From NCBI GenBank assembly GCA_001632425.1, contig KV425572.1, positions 1 to 64,000 on the forward strand: 64,000 nucleotides of DNA, given 5' to 3'. A model generated the notes under the pieces. That model was not told the origin of the DNA and searched no databases. It was given only the letters and a program-made list of their open reading frames with translations. This stretch comes from Neolentinus lepideus HHB14362 ss-1 (taxonomy: Eukaryota; Basidiomycota; Agaricomycetes; Gloeophyllales; Gloeophyllaceae). Each line of letters starts with the position of its first letter. Position 1 is the stretch's first letter. This document shows positions 10,432-23,135 of this stretch, piece by piece. The position numbers and the translations under genes were made by a program.

Positions 10432-12324
10432 ATGGGTGCCTTGTCGATGCTCGCGCTGCTCCTGACCCACCCTCTCGAGTTCCGGATACTGGCTCAGTTC
10501 TGGCTCTACCACGACAAGCAGCGAGACATCACCAGTTCCTCAGAACACGCAACGTCGGGATGGGACAGGAAATCCATGCGCAGGTGCTGGGAGTTTTTGG
10601 ACTTGACGAGTCGGAGTTTCTCTGCCGTCATCAAGGAGCTCGACGGTGACCTTGCACGGACAGTGAGTAGTGATTCTATTCTCCTTTTTTGCAGCGCAGC
10701 GTGGACGGAGCACATTGGACTATCCTAGACGAGCAGAATGCACGGTCATCGCGAGGCATTCTCACGACTGTCGGTGAATTCGTCTTTCAGCGGAGCACAG
10801 CGGTGACTGCTACCCCTATTCTACTCGTACATAGACCCCGAGCCGTGAAAAAGTTATTCATCATCTCGGCTCCCAGGCACTCCTCCGCTCAGCCTCCCTT
10901 ACCGAAATAACTGATGCCATCTGTGCCTGACAGATATGCATGTTCTACCTGGTCCTCCGTGGGCTCGACACCATTGAGGATGACATGACAATACCTGATG
11001 ATGTCAAGCAGCCCATCCTCCGGTCATTCCACGAAAAGACTGTAACTCCAGGGTGGACGTTCAATGGATGTGGTCCTAATGAGAAGGACCGGCAACTGCT
11101 CGTCGAGTACGATGTCGTCGTCGAGGAGCTCAACCGAGTAGCCCCCGAGTGAGCATTCCACCCCTTTCCACTGTCCATTTAGCCATTAAACTATACCGGG
11201 CTAGCTGCCGTGAGGTCATCGTCGACATCTGTCATAAAATGGAAGTTGGCATGGCGGATTACGCGCACAAAGCCGCGACGACCGGCTCCATCTACCTCGC
11301 CACAGTCTCCGAGTACGATCTCTACTGCCACTACGTCGCCGGCCTCGTCGGCGAGGGCCTGTCCCGCCTGTTCTCTGCCTCGGGGAAGGAGGCTGATTGG
11401 CTGCAGCACCAGCTCGAGCTCTCGAACTCGATGGGCACGCTCCTACAGAAGACGAATATCACCCGCGACTACCGCGAGGACGTCGAGGATGGGCGGTACT
11501 TCTGGCCGCGCGAGATCTGGGGCAGCGAGGAGTACGGCGGTTTCAAGGAGATGAAGGAGCTGTACCAGCCCGAGAACGCGCAGCGCGCGCTGTGGGTGCA
11601 GAGTGCGATGGTGGTCGACGCGTTGCGGCATGCGGAGGACGCGCTGGATTATCTGCGGTTGCTGAAGAACCAGACGGTGTTCAACTTCTGTGCCATCCCG
11701 GCGACGATGGCGATGGCGACGCTAGAGCTGTGCTTTATGAACCCGGCTATGTTCCAGCGGAATATCAAAATCCGCAAGGCGGAGGCTGCGAGGGTGAGTG
11801 GCCGATGTCGTTCTTTTCCCTAGCGTGCTGAGCAGGCCCTTGCGTGCAGCTTATCATGCGCTCGACGAATCCCCGAGAGTGCGCGTACATGTTCCGCGAC
11901 TACGCACGCAAGATCCACGCCAAAGCCCACCCCGCAGATCCCAACTTCCTACGTATATCCGTTGCGTGCGGAAAGGTGCGCGCGCATTCCTTGTCTCTAC
12001 CACAGCAAAGTCTCACCGCTGTTCCAGATTGAGCAGTGGTGCGAACGCCACTACCCGTCCTTCGTCAACGTCGCGCAGTCGAGCGGGGGCGGCAACGCTT
12101 CGCAGGTCTTTGACCCGCTGGACGCGCGCACGCGGATCGTGCAGCTAGAGCAGAAACAGGACCGCGAGCTCGCGAACGAGAAGCGCCGCGCGAACGGCAA
12201 GCCGGTCGTCGCTGAGACGCCGGCGGCGACGTGGGAGGTTGCGTCGTTTGTTGCAGCTGCGTTCCTTTTGGTGCTGACATTGAGTCTGGCGATCGTGTGG
12301 CTAGTGATGCGGTTTGCAGCGTAG
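10432..12324 (+). CDS. ERG9: Squalene synthase (farnesyl-diphosphate farnesyltransferase)
   Basis: Condenses two farnesyl diphosphates to presqualene diphosphate and reduces it to squalene, the first committed step of ergosterol synthesis, at the ER membrane. There are five exons. Exon 1 begins MGALSMLALLLTHPLEF. Exon 2 (from 10934) carries the first aspartate-rich substrate/Mg site, LVLRGLDTIEDDMT. Exon 3 (from about 11206, reading CREVIVDICHKM) carries the diagnostic DLYCHYVAGLVGEGLSRLF and the conserved stretch with NFCAIP. Two short exons follow. The last ends in a single membrane anchor (VASFVAAAFLLVLTLSLAIV) and a stop at 12324. Intron 1 (10663–10933, 271 nt) is several times longer than its neighbours, although the reading frame joins cleanly across it. 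All key motifs are intact. Confidence 0.95.
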
Positions 12325-12608
12325 ATGCGTGGGATGGGATGAGGCTGAGACGGACAGCTTTGTGTGTCGGTGTGCTAGATATACATATCTTGTACATTAC
12401 AGAATGCTTACAATTTCTTGCTTGATTTGTCCACGATACTTCGAGATTGCGCAAAGCTAGAAGAACTATGAGAACTATGTGAAATGAGTAGTGATGTATA
12501 AATAAATAGTCCTGGGGTTGCTATCATACCATATCTCTGTACGTACAAAACGATAGCAGCTTCCTTACACATGTACAATCCACATACGTACAAGACACCA
12601 AGAATATA

Positions 12609-15170
12609 TTACTTCTTGCGCTTCAACGCTGCAATGCGAAAGACGTCAGAGGCGAGGCATCCATTAACGAAATGCAACTTACACGCCGTCTTGGATTTAG
12701 CAGACCCCTTGCGCTTAGACCCTGCCCTTGCATCATCCGACCCTTCTCCGTCCTCTACATCAAGTTCATGCTGTGCCTTCCTCTTCTTGGGCGGCGGCCC
12801 ATCCGCTGTACGAGCAGCAGCTTCGGCCTCGCATCGCGGACAGAACCACTCACCGTCGGGGACCGCGTCCAGTGGCGGGTCGAGGCATTTCAGGTGGTAC
12901 GGGTTGTCGCACTGCATAAGTCAGCACGGTCTCAAGGCCACGAGACGCAGTGGCTCTACCTTGTCGCACTCGAGCGGCGAGTCGTCGTCCCCGTTGTCCT
13001 TTCCGCAGACCAAGCAGAACTCGGGCACGTCGACTTCGGCGGGGTGCCGCGGGAGGTCGGACAGCTTGTCGCTTGGCTTGGCGAGGAAGAGAGTGGTGTT
13101 TTGGCCTGCGGCGACGCTAAGGGTGGTTTGAGCTGCAAGTTGGGGATAGAAGAAGAGGCGTGAGACGTACTCGAAGACGTCAATGCCTATCAGTGGTTGG
13201 TGACGGGTCGGTTTCGTCGCGCTCTTTGGTTCCTCCGGACCAAGACCGAGCTCACCTGTTGATGTTTGAGTTATGTTGGTCAACGCGAGCGGATGGGAGA
13301 GATTGTACCGTTAACGGCATTCTGCCCCCAGGTGATAGTCATAATGGACCCGTCCTCATCGGGTGCGAGAGCCCAGTGGGTGACACCGCCGCAGCTCGCG
13401 TGGAACATTTTGCAGCCCCTGCGCAGCTCGGAAGTCAGCGTCAAGTGGAAGAGCTGAAACGAAAGATGGAGCGACGCACATGATATCTTGGATGTAACGA
13501 AACGACGAGTAGGGCTGGCCTACGGAACCTGAAAGCGATCGTTTGCCTTCGTTAATGTTCAAGAGTGTGTGTATTTCATACCATCTCCTGTTGTCTTCCA
13601 CTATTCTGAGAGTCAGACATGTTTGTGAAAAATAACAGACTATTCGAGTATTACCTTTCCAGCCATCCAGAACATCCGCTGTTTGTCGATGACGACGGAA
13701 TTCGTAGGGCCAGCTACGACCTTCCGTCCCATCGTGATTTCGTTGGGGCCGGAGAACTATTAAAAATCTGTCAGTATCGTTGCTATACATCTGGAACGTA
13801 ATTGGGAGAGACGAACCTGAGGAACAGATTTCGGGATTAAGACGTCCTTTTGGTCGCCGAGACCTAGGCGGCAGTAGCCATTGAAACCCCAGACGAACAC
13901 AAGACTGTAAGGCGATTGTGATGATGAGCGTCCATATACCATGTCGTTAGGAACTATAGAATTGCAGCAACGTACCCTTGATCATCAAGTGCAATAGAAT
14001 GCTGCTGACCACAAGCTATCTGGACTATTTTTCTCTCCTCGAGTCCCTTGACAAGAACTACATGTCCATCGCGTTGGCAGTCGTCTCAGGATGATAACAC
14101 TAAAATACGCACTAGGTTCAGATTCAACATCGAAAGCAGTTTTATTACCTGTCACAATATGTTCGCCAGTTCTGCCATTGCCTAGCTGACCCTTCTCGCC
14201 GCTACCGAAGGAATAAACTGTTGAGGAAGAGTCATTTGAACAGATCCGTTAATTAGATAGCCATGTATTTTGTACCTTTCCCGCTTTCGGTGAGAACAAC
14301 GGAGAACGTAATTCCTGCTGCAGCTTGGATAACTCGATCATCTGCGTCCTTCCAAGGACCGTTTACGAGTCTGAAAGATGTGATTTCTGCACAAGGATGG
14401 TGTCCGCACTACCATCACATAACGACAGTCCAGAACTGTCCAGAAATCACGATAAATTCGCGCAAAAGTACTCACCTGTCCCAGGTTGTTCATCCCAGCC
14501 GACCAAACCTGTCCATCACTCCCGACCAGTAGGGTGTGGCTCCTCCCGCACCCGGCATGCACGAACCGTGTGCCCTTGGGCGCACCAAGCGCCGCTGGAG
14601 TCAACCGCCTCGGTTCAGTCTCCCAAACACAATCCACACCCGTCAGTCCCTGCGCAGCCTTCTCGTTCCGTCCGAAAGTCCATGCCGCACCATCAACGTC
14701 AATTACAACGCAATGACACCCCGCGCACGAAGTGTGAATCGACACCACTTTCACATTGCTTAGCGAGCGCAGGATATGAGGTTCAAGCAGATCCGGACTA
14801 GCACAAAGCCAGATTTAGGCAACGCAGGTCATTTCATCGAACGGAACAGGACGACGCACTGGTCCGGGTTCTCAACTTTAGCACCCCCTCCACGATCCTT
14901 CCGCCCGAGTTTTGGCCTGCAATGCGATTTAAGACGATGAACATGGTGGTTAAGACGAACGCGACGCCGACAGTCGCGTGCTTACCAGTCCGTTCCGCCA
15001 CATACCAATACTTCGATTTAGAAGTAGTCAACGTGTCCCGCCGAGAAACTCGCCGTTAGCGAAATGTTACTCCGGAAATATGAGATGAGTGAAGCGGAAT
15101 GTCATGTACCTCGTCCCCAAGCGGGCCTCTGCTCGCCCGACACGGTGGCCGGTGCTGGAGTAGCGCTCAT
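12609..15170 (-). CDS. RCC2-like RCC1-repeat protein with C-terminal PHD finger
   Basis: Multi-exon gene read leftward. Exon 1 starts at 15170 ([10 protein letters not shown]…) and splices to give [22 protein letters not shown]1-type blades follow: [32 protein letters not shown], a blade with [33 protein letters not shown], and one containing TWGQN…[14 protein letters not shown]. This order matches RCC2/TD-60 rather than classical RCC1. After the propeller come [15 protein letters not shown] and a PHD finger with a C4HC3 layout (CLVCGKDNG … [17 protein letters not shown] … WFCPRC). The tail is acidic then basic, with an NLS-like PPKKRK. PHD fingers commonly read histone H3 tails, so a chromatin-bound regulator is likely. 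The PHD is not part of animal RCC2. Confidence 0.85.
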
Positions 15171-17546
15171 GTTGAAGTTGGTAGACACGGTGGGCTGCAG
15201 GCGCAAATGTTACCGGTCATTTGACATTCTCGTAATATACCCCGTGTTCGTCGCTGCCAATTTCGGTTCACGGTAACTCGGTGAAGGCCATCGTGCTCCT
15301 CCCTCATCTACCGTACCATAGGACTGGTCATTAATCTAGGACTAATCTCAATGTATGACTACATGACGTTAGAGGCTAGTGCTCAAGCTTCCCGCTCACT
15401 TACAGAATTCGCTGTATTTCCTCCCGCGAGCTTGTAGGAACGCAGCTCCATGATCAATGTACTCTGTAGTAGATCTCACATCGACATCAGCTCACAATAC
15501 CCCGCGTGTACGAGACTTCCAGCTCCGTTTCTCCCATCTAGCTTCGCGATTCCCACAACGCTGAAGTAGAAACTGGGTGAGCTGCGCAACCAAGCTGGAC
15601 CAGAGTGTGGTGATAACTAGCAGAGAGCGGTATGAAAGAAGAGGAAGGGACGCAAATAAGTAGAAGTGAAGACATACCTTCGTAAGGATTCGAAAAAGTC
15701 GACTACAATCAGCACGCCTGAAGAGACAGTACGAGCTCTGTTACTCCACCGCACTGAACGTACCGAGTGTGACAGTAGCCCCGATTTCAATGTTGAGTTA
15801 GAGATGCAAGGAAGACCCGTTGGTCGAGTCGGGGTGATCCTCTTGAGTCAGGCCCAGAAGGCAACGAAGCTTGGATGGGGGTCTTCAAGCTGGAGATTAT
15901 CGAGCACAACGAGGGATGCTTCGGATATGCAATGTCAGTAGATACTAGAGTGCCAAAAGCACAACGCTATATGAATCATGTTACGTACACGCAGACAATC
16001 CAATGATGATTGTCCCTGGCACTCTAACTTTGTTACCAAGATAACGTTCGGCTCCGATCGATAACATCCGTTGTCTTCGAGAGCCAATACACAGAAGACA
16101 GAAATAGACGGGATGGAAGCCAGAGACAGGATGCGATGGACGGAGTGACTGCGAGACTCTAGGCCAAAAAGTATAATCGTTATGAGGACAAACCGTGACG
16201 ACGAGCCGACTAGCTTTCGAAGGGTGACAGCAAAACCCGTCTTCTTCATACTGATATTTGAATTGGGGATGTACCGAGAATGGTGATCGCCTAAGGAGTA
16301 GAAACTTGTAGCCTCAAGGCCTCATGGCCAAGATCGGAAGATAGAACAGACGTGAATTTCGGTAACCCAAGTTCCCCTCGCATCAGCGCAATGTAAAACG
16401 ATAGTCAAAGCTATTAAAGCAAGCCCTGACTGGGGGAAAGCACCCAGAAGGGACTCATCAAAGTACCCACAAGTCAAGACAACTGAGAAGATCGATGGTG
16501 AGGAGCCAATGCGAAATGGCCGTTACTAAGCGCAACCCAAACTGCAGCGAAGGTTTAATATGCAAAGTCGCGGAGGACTCGAAGACCCGCGGTTGGCAAT
16601 ACATAAGACCACCCTCGAGGAAATAACTCATTTGCTTGAATGGGCACTTGAGATCCCTGAGATAGACCTTGTTGCGTCCATCTGGCCCCGACAACCACCG
16701 GATCGAGAGAAAGGTGTGCTCATCCCAGTGTGCATCCTGGCGGCGGCAGAAGACTAGAGATAAAAGAGTCACATAAATTTGGGTGAATGCCAATTATTGG
16801 TGCAAAGCAAGCTAGATCTAGCTATATAGAGCGTAAGAAACTTGGAGTGATGGTAACCCGAGGTTTCCCACACCTTATATACTGTGATCCCCAACTCGGA
16901 CTTCGGTGTATGAGGGCAAAGCTGCAACCAATGCTTATGCAGGAATATTGAATTCGCTAATATTAACCTACTACGATATGAACCTGAACCTGGCACGGTA
17001 AACAGCGTTTCGTCGGAACGTCCTCGCTTGTGTGAAGCCCTCAGCTTATCCTCCCTTCGTTACCAGCTTAGATTCGGGTAGCTGAATAAGGTACGTGACG
17101 CTCTTGAAGTTCCTTGGTGGTTTATATTTCCATTTCTGCAGAGAGTACAGCGTCATGCTGCTTTTGACTCGTGTCTCAAGTGTACCACAATTTCGTGAAT
17201 ACAGAGCACACCGACTCCAAGGGCGCCTCATCCTGAATTCAAATGCCACAAGGTCGTGCTCGGAGCTTCCGAGGACCTAGTGGGATCCGGAGCTCAATCT
17301 ATTCGTGAGTTTAGTTCCGCCGCCGCTCGAGCTAAACATAGTGTCGTGGTTAGCACGGACGGGCGCTATACATTGTTTTCCCCGCTCATGACGCTTTGAT
17401 TCCATCTGATTCTAGCGCTGAAACATGCCTTAAACATGTGGGATAGCCAATATTGTCCTATTTACTCTGTCAGCATCCGGTATACACTCTTCTGTCTCTA
17501 CCACCATCAACCACTTGTGAGCCAGTCAGAGTCAGCTTGTCGAGGT
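15171..17546. other. 2.4-kb region without a convincing gene
   Basis: Short open frames occur on both strands but none is clearly conserved. Minus-strand translations between about 16990 and 15430 contain scattered hydrophobic stretches (for example RFVLITIILFGLES near 16180) that faintly recall basidiomycete multi-pass proteins of the DUF6533 type. If real, it is heavily decayed, and I do not call it as a gene. The right end holds the promoter of the NLR gene. Confidence 0.3.
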
Positions 17547-20500
17547 ATGCCATACAACTCGCACGACCTAGTATTCACCAGTAAGTCTTAGCTTATCCGT
17601 AGATGGCAAGCGGCTGATAAGCATTTGTAGACATCGAGGCTCGCAACCTGCCCAACACTCGTGATAATAAGCCGCCCAGAGCCTTCGTTCGGATTCAAGT
17701 AGGCACGACAACGCACAAGACCAAAACTTCTGAAGCGCGCAGCTGTAGCCCGAGCTGGAAAGAAACCATACGATTGTACGCGATTAATCCGGTTGATGTC
17801 ATGTTACGATCATAACGTCCACAGCGATGGCCACTCTTTGAATACGCCTATCGTGTTTTTCGTGTTACACCATCAGACATACGGCGTTCATGAGCCCCTT
17901 TGCCAGATAGAAGTTCTTCTTCAAGATTTCATTCGCAGTCCGTGCCGTGAGTGGTAATCTAAGATCTTGACTTCATTGAATCAGCGTTCTGATCGCATGT
18001 CCAATACCAAGCCTTCCGCGTCGTTCTGGAGACAAAAAGGCCTGGAATAACCAGCGAGTTGATTCTTTACTATGTGATTGATCCAGTCAGCACTGCAGGA
18101 GGTATCCTCCTCGCCGCAGCCACTGCCAGTGCCCTTGTGCCATCACGTGGCCCTTCATACGATCGGCGCTCCCGGTCAAGTACCACACCGGCGCTGGCGC
18201 AGGTGCCGGTACCCAGTCTTTCATCACAGTCGCAACACGCGAGGGACTCGATCATCTTCACTGACAATCTATCTGTCCCAACCGAGTACGCCGCAGCTAC
18301 AGCAAATTTACTTAACACTATCGAACCGTTCCACAAACTTTTCACAGAGATTGCCAAGGTGTGCACCTTGCAATTTTATTGGCGCGGCCCTACACAGTGA
18401 TTCAATCTACTCACAGATTCACCCTTTCGCCATGGCTGCATGGTGTCTTCTCAGCAGTGCATACACGGTAAGATGAGTAACGGGTGGCCAATGCCATGGC
18501 TAATAGTGTACGATCCTGCAGATGCTACAACTTGAGCGGCAGAAAACGGCTAGTGTGTGGGGTCTCTTCAAAGAAATGACCAGGACCTACCGGATAGCAC
18601 AGAAGCATGACATCCTACGACAGCTCGATGAATCTCGTACAATTCTCAGAGACATGATCAAACAAACGATGGAGTGCGCCATATTTATCCAAGGGTACAT
18701 GTCGGGGAACTTCTTCAGTGCGTATAATCACGTCTTTAAGTTTTGGACATCCTAGGAAACTTTGATCTCAACATAGGCCGCCTTACGAATCGAGAGGTGG
18801 ATGGGAGAGTGAAAGGATTCACCGAAGTGTTCCTTGAGTTGCAGAAGGTGCTCGCTGGAGACCTGACAAGGAAGATAACTATCCTTTCATTGGAAACATA
18901 TTCTTGCGTCAAATCTATCGGTAACTATCTACCATCTTGCAAACTATGTTTGATCTAATGTCCATGCGCTATCAATTCCAGAGCGAAAAATGATCCTCGG
19001 AGAAATAGATCCCGGAGATCAATACTGGCCAAACAACATATATCTCAGAGGGACAAGACGAGATGTCATCCAAAAAGTGATGGACTGGTTTACGAGAGAC
19101 AATAGTTCTGTCTTGTGGTTAACCGGGCCTCTCGGATCTGGAAAAACCACCGTCGCAGCTACTGTCAGTGAGCACGCATCTGCCATGGGGGCTCATGGTC
19201 GTCTTGCCGCCGTCGTACACTTTTCACGGGATGGCCGGTCTCGCCCGAACACTGCATCGGAGTTTGTGAAGGCTCTAGCATTCCGGCTTGCTTCGTTTGA
19301 CGATCGCATTGGTGAAGCTGTCGCCAAAGCATTGCAGACCCATCTCGTTATATCATCTGTTCCGGACCTGTTCCAGCATCTCGTGAAAGAGCCTTTGCTA
19401 TCAGTCCCGGGGTTGGCGAGTCAAGGCCCAATACTGATCGTGGTCGATGCTTTAGAACAGTGTGCGACGGACGAGCGCTCTATCCTTCTTCGATGCCTTT
19501 CGGAAGGACTCGGAGATAGCCTAGGATTCGCTCGCCTTCTTGTCACTAGTCGACCGGTGCAAGATATCACTAGCGTATTCACTCGCGCAGGCACGGCGGT
19601 GCAGAAGCTCGTCTTGGAGCTTGATCATATGCAGAACACACAAGATGTTAAGCACTATGTTACTCAGAAGCTTGAGGATATCGAAGATCCAGAATTCGGT
19701 GCACTATGTCGCAGGCATAATGCCGTCGAGCGGCTTACGACACTCTCTGAAGGATTGTTCATGTGGGCTTCGATTTCTTGCAGATTCATCTCTCGATCAC
19801 CTCGTGACCGTCTTCTACTGATCCTGCAGGGTACAACAGGGCAGGTGGCAGACGTCGAGTCTGAGCTGGCTATCACGTATAAAGCCGCCCTGGACTTTGC
19901 AGTGAGTCCCAATGGTAATGAAGTCGGACGTAATGGCGACATAAAGTTTGACTTGCGCACCTTTCTTGGGGCCGTGGTAGTTGCTCAAAACCCGCCAGGG
20001 TTGACTTGCGATGCCATTGACAAGTTGTTCTTCCACGATCAGCCCAAATCACGGGAACTGATCGCCAGGCTGCAAAGTTTGGTGCGCTCCGACATCCCGC
20101 ATTCCGATTTACTAGACCCTGTGCGATTCCTTCATCAATCATTCTACGGATTCTTGCAGGACAGAATCCGGGCAGATGAATGGTGGATTGATGCAAGAGA
20201 GTATCATATGAACATGACAATGTCCTGCTTATCTCGTCTTAAGGACTACTTGAACGAGATACGACCATCAAGTAAACCTGCAATGACCGATGCAGACGAA
20301 AGCTCAGCGGTTGGGTATGCGTGTCTTTACTGGATGGCTCACCTATCTCAGACAGCGGCTTACGACGAGAAAATCGGGAAGAAAATTCGCAATTTCGTCA
20401 CCAAGCGTTGCCTGAAATGGCTCCACGTTGCCTTGCTGCTGAAGAAGACAGACATCGCGATGGATTCGCTACGCAAGTTGATCGCATGGGCTGCGCGAGT

Positions 20501-21723
20501 GGTATGTCCTGTTATTGAGTGGCCGTGTTAGTCGATATTGAAATGTAATACAGCAGCCAGACGACGCTCGCTTCTTGAGCAGCACTTTGCGCGCCTGCGA
20601 AGAACTCCTCCGAGTGAAGGATCTCCAGGCTGACCCAAATGTGATCTACGCCAAGGCTGTCGAAATGGCTCACACCGACAAAGACATTGCTCTCATTTGT
20701 GGCAAACGTACTACACTGGATGTGGCGGAGAAGGGCAAATTAGCCGGCCTTAGTAGGCACAGCGCACCGGTCACATGCGTCGCATTCTCTCCGAGCGGGA
20801 CCTGCACTGCGTCTGCATCCACGGGGGGCGAGATCCAAGTCTGGGAGACAAAGACAGGAAGGATATACTACGAACCATTGAAGGATCACAGTGGCGCCGT
20901 CAGGACTTTGGTGTTCTCTCCGGACGGGAAGTGGCTTGCTTCCGGCTCGGACGACAAGAGTATACGCATCCGGAGCACCTCTATCGGTGAACCGCTGTTC
21001 CCACCCATTAAAGGGCATTTGGAGCCCGTGCTTTCCTTGGCCTTTTCCTCAGACGGCGCAAGGCTTGTCTCTGGATCGCAAGATAGAATGGTATACGTCT
21101 GGGATGCTACGACCGGAGACAAAATCGCTGGGCCCTTCCGGGGGCACGGGAAGGCAGTGATTTCGGTCGGCTTCATAAGGAGCGGGCCGAATATCATCAC
21201 AGGTTCTATTGACGAGACAATATGCATCTGGGACTGCGGAAGACAGTCGTTACTCCACACCAGCAAGCCCTCAGGCGACTCGGAAGGCAAGATAATACCG
21301 GGCATAGCGAATTTGCCTTTCGTCGGATCAACCAGAGCGACGAGGACGGTCGCGTTAGCGCTCTCTGCGGACGGGCTGCAAGCGATATCTGCCACCGGTG
21401 AGCTGTCGACGTTTAATTCGGATAGTCAGGGGAAGCGGGTGATGCTGCGGGAGTTCGCACGCCGGGCAGCGCACTATGGGGGCTGCACGGCGGTGGCGTT
21501 TGCCCCGGACGGCTCCAAGTTCGTCGCGGGGTATCAAGATGGGTCTATGTGCGTTTGGAGGACGCATAACGGGGACTTGATCCTTGGGAGAGTGGAGGGG
21601 CATTCGAGCGCGGTCCTCTGCGTGGCGTTTTCTCAAGACGGGTCGAAGGTTGCCTACGCGGGGAGGGATTGCAAAGTGCGCATCTGGGATGTCGAGTCGG
21701 GTGCGTTGGTGCTAGTGCGCTGA
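17547..21723 (+). CDS. C2–NACHT–WD40 NLR-type STAND receptor
   Basis: Multi-exon gene. A short first exon (MPYNSHDLVFT) joins a C2-like domain starting NIEARNLPNTRDNKPP and containing KTKTSEARSCSPSWKETIRL. A helical region follows (IEPFHKLFTEIAK, IHPFAMAAWCLLSSAY, then charged helices to about 18950), typical of basidiomycete STAND proteins between effector and NTPase. The large exon from 18983 encodes NACHT: Walker A TGPLGSGKTTVAAT, Walker B ILIVVDALEQC, sensor-like LLVTSRP and a winged-helix-like part with RFLHQSFYGFLQ. After one intron come about seven WD40 repeats (for example HSGAVRTLVFSPDGKWLASG), ending at 21723. By family knowledge such proteins act in non-self recognition and programmed cell death; the C2 part suggests membrane association. 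Ligand and role are inferred. A broken relative starts at 62163. Confidence 0.87.
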
Positions 21724-22541
21724 CGTGGACGTTCGAGAGTCCTAAAGCTGAGTGCTCTGACGCGACTGAGTATATTCACTGAGAAGTCTTGAAAAGTATT
21801 TATTAGTCTAGTATATGTATAATATCCCGTAATTTGACTCGTCATTAACCATTACCGACTGAATCCGCAACTATGGTTTCCTGTAAGCTGAGGCAAGGCC
21901 CACAGCATAGGACGTTTGCAATGACCATACAGGCTGCCAGAACATCCCTGATATGCGCGAGAGGTACACTTCACTCGTGAGCAATAGATTAATAAGGCCG
22001 TAGGACCGCGCTGTACCGCAGCAAAGCCGGCTACCTTGGCACTGGAGAAGAATTCCCCATATGATAGTAGACATATAGGAATAAAACTGACCCACTCTAC
22101 TACTAGCCTAAAGCAACTGCAAAAGTAGCAGGGTATGAGTGATCTCTACACACAAAATCGTATTCTGTGCCTTCAACACTGAATGGGATAACTTGGAAAT
22201 TGGTATAGACAATCTTTGATACATTTCTGTGGTATGTCTCGATTCAGAACTGTAAAAACGGGTTCAATTTTGAGATGGGATGTCAGAACATTTGTGTACA
22301 CGTCCGACGAGATTCGTTCGCAGACCCTGAGCTGGCCGCTTCATCAATCAACCCAAATCACAGTATTTAAGACATTTGTATGCACACAGATGGACCTAAG
22401 TCGTCCGATTGGTGAATATCAATATGGAAGGGTTTGAACTGCAGAAATACAGAGTGCCCTTCTCCACATCCGCCACCGAGTGCGACAGCGTTGGGTCCCC
22501 GGACCCCGTTGGTGAATAACAGTCAATTACACCTGTCAATT
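21724..22541. other. AT-rich intergenic region
   Basis: The 3' flank of the NLR gene grading into AT-rich DNA. No gene, RNA or clear repeat was recognised before the inverted-repeat element at 22542. Confidence 0.35.
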
Positions 22542-23135
22542 ACAGGCAACACCCGGTCCTTTACACAGCGAAACTTCCATGATGGCCTGGGATGTATTAA
22601 CAAAGATATTCTGAATTTCTCCACCTAGATACATTCTTATGTATGTTTAGATGAAGCATGTCAAAAGTTATCATGAATGGTCATGTCTTCATTAGTCTAG
22701 AAATATTTTTGTATGATGCTCATTCTGCAGCTTGGCCCAATCCTTTACACAGCTCAGTAGTTTCGGGCAACATGAATGCAGTCATTTGATATTGTTTTGA
22801 ACATAGCGCAGGAATGGCTGCACCATACTCTATGATCTTGATCACAAAACATTTGCCTATATGTATATATTATGCTGGAATTTAGTTTGTGTCAAATGGT
22901 TTACCTGTTCCCAAGCAATGTGCAATTTAAATTTCACACTGGTGGCAACAGCCAGAAAGAAACATTTTTTGTTTTTTTGAATTGCACCAGAACTGAGCAA
23001 AAATTGTATCAGATGATGTAGCACTAACATATTCACTGTAATAAAATACAAAATGTTCAGAAACAACAAGGATGAGGGCGGCAAAGGCAGTTGTGTAAAG
23101 GACCGGGGCTGTGTAAAGGACCGGGTGTTGCCTGT
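22542..23135. mobile_element. AT-rich element bounded by 28-bp inverted repeats
   Basis: ACAGGCAACACCCGGTCCTT at the left end is repeated in inverse orientation at the right end; the perfect match runs 28 bp through CTTTACACAGC. The core (C)CTTTACACAG recurs internally at about 22741 and again just inside the right end at 23081–23106, giving subterminal repeats. There is no coding frame. A target duplication is not evident, partly because a second element abuts the right end. Likely a non-autonomous DNA transposon of unknown superfamily. Confidence 0.6.

Noticed and set aside
15430..16990. Multi-pass DUF6533-like membrane protein gene on the minus strand
   Set aside because: Only faint hydrophobic similarity, with no continuous splice-able frame.
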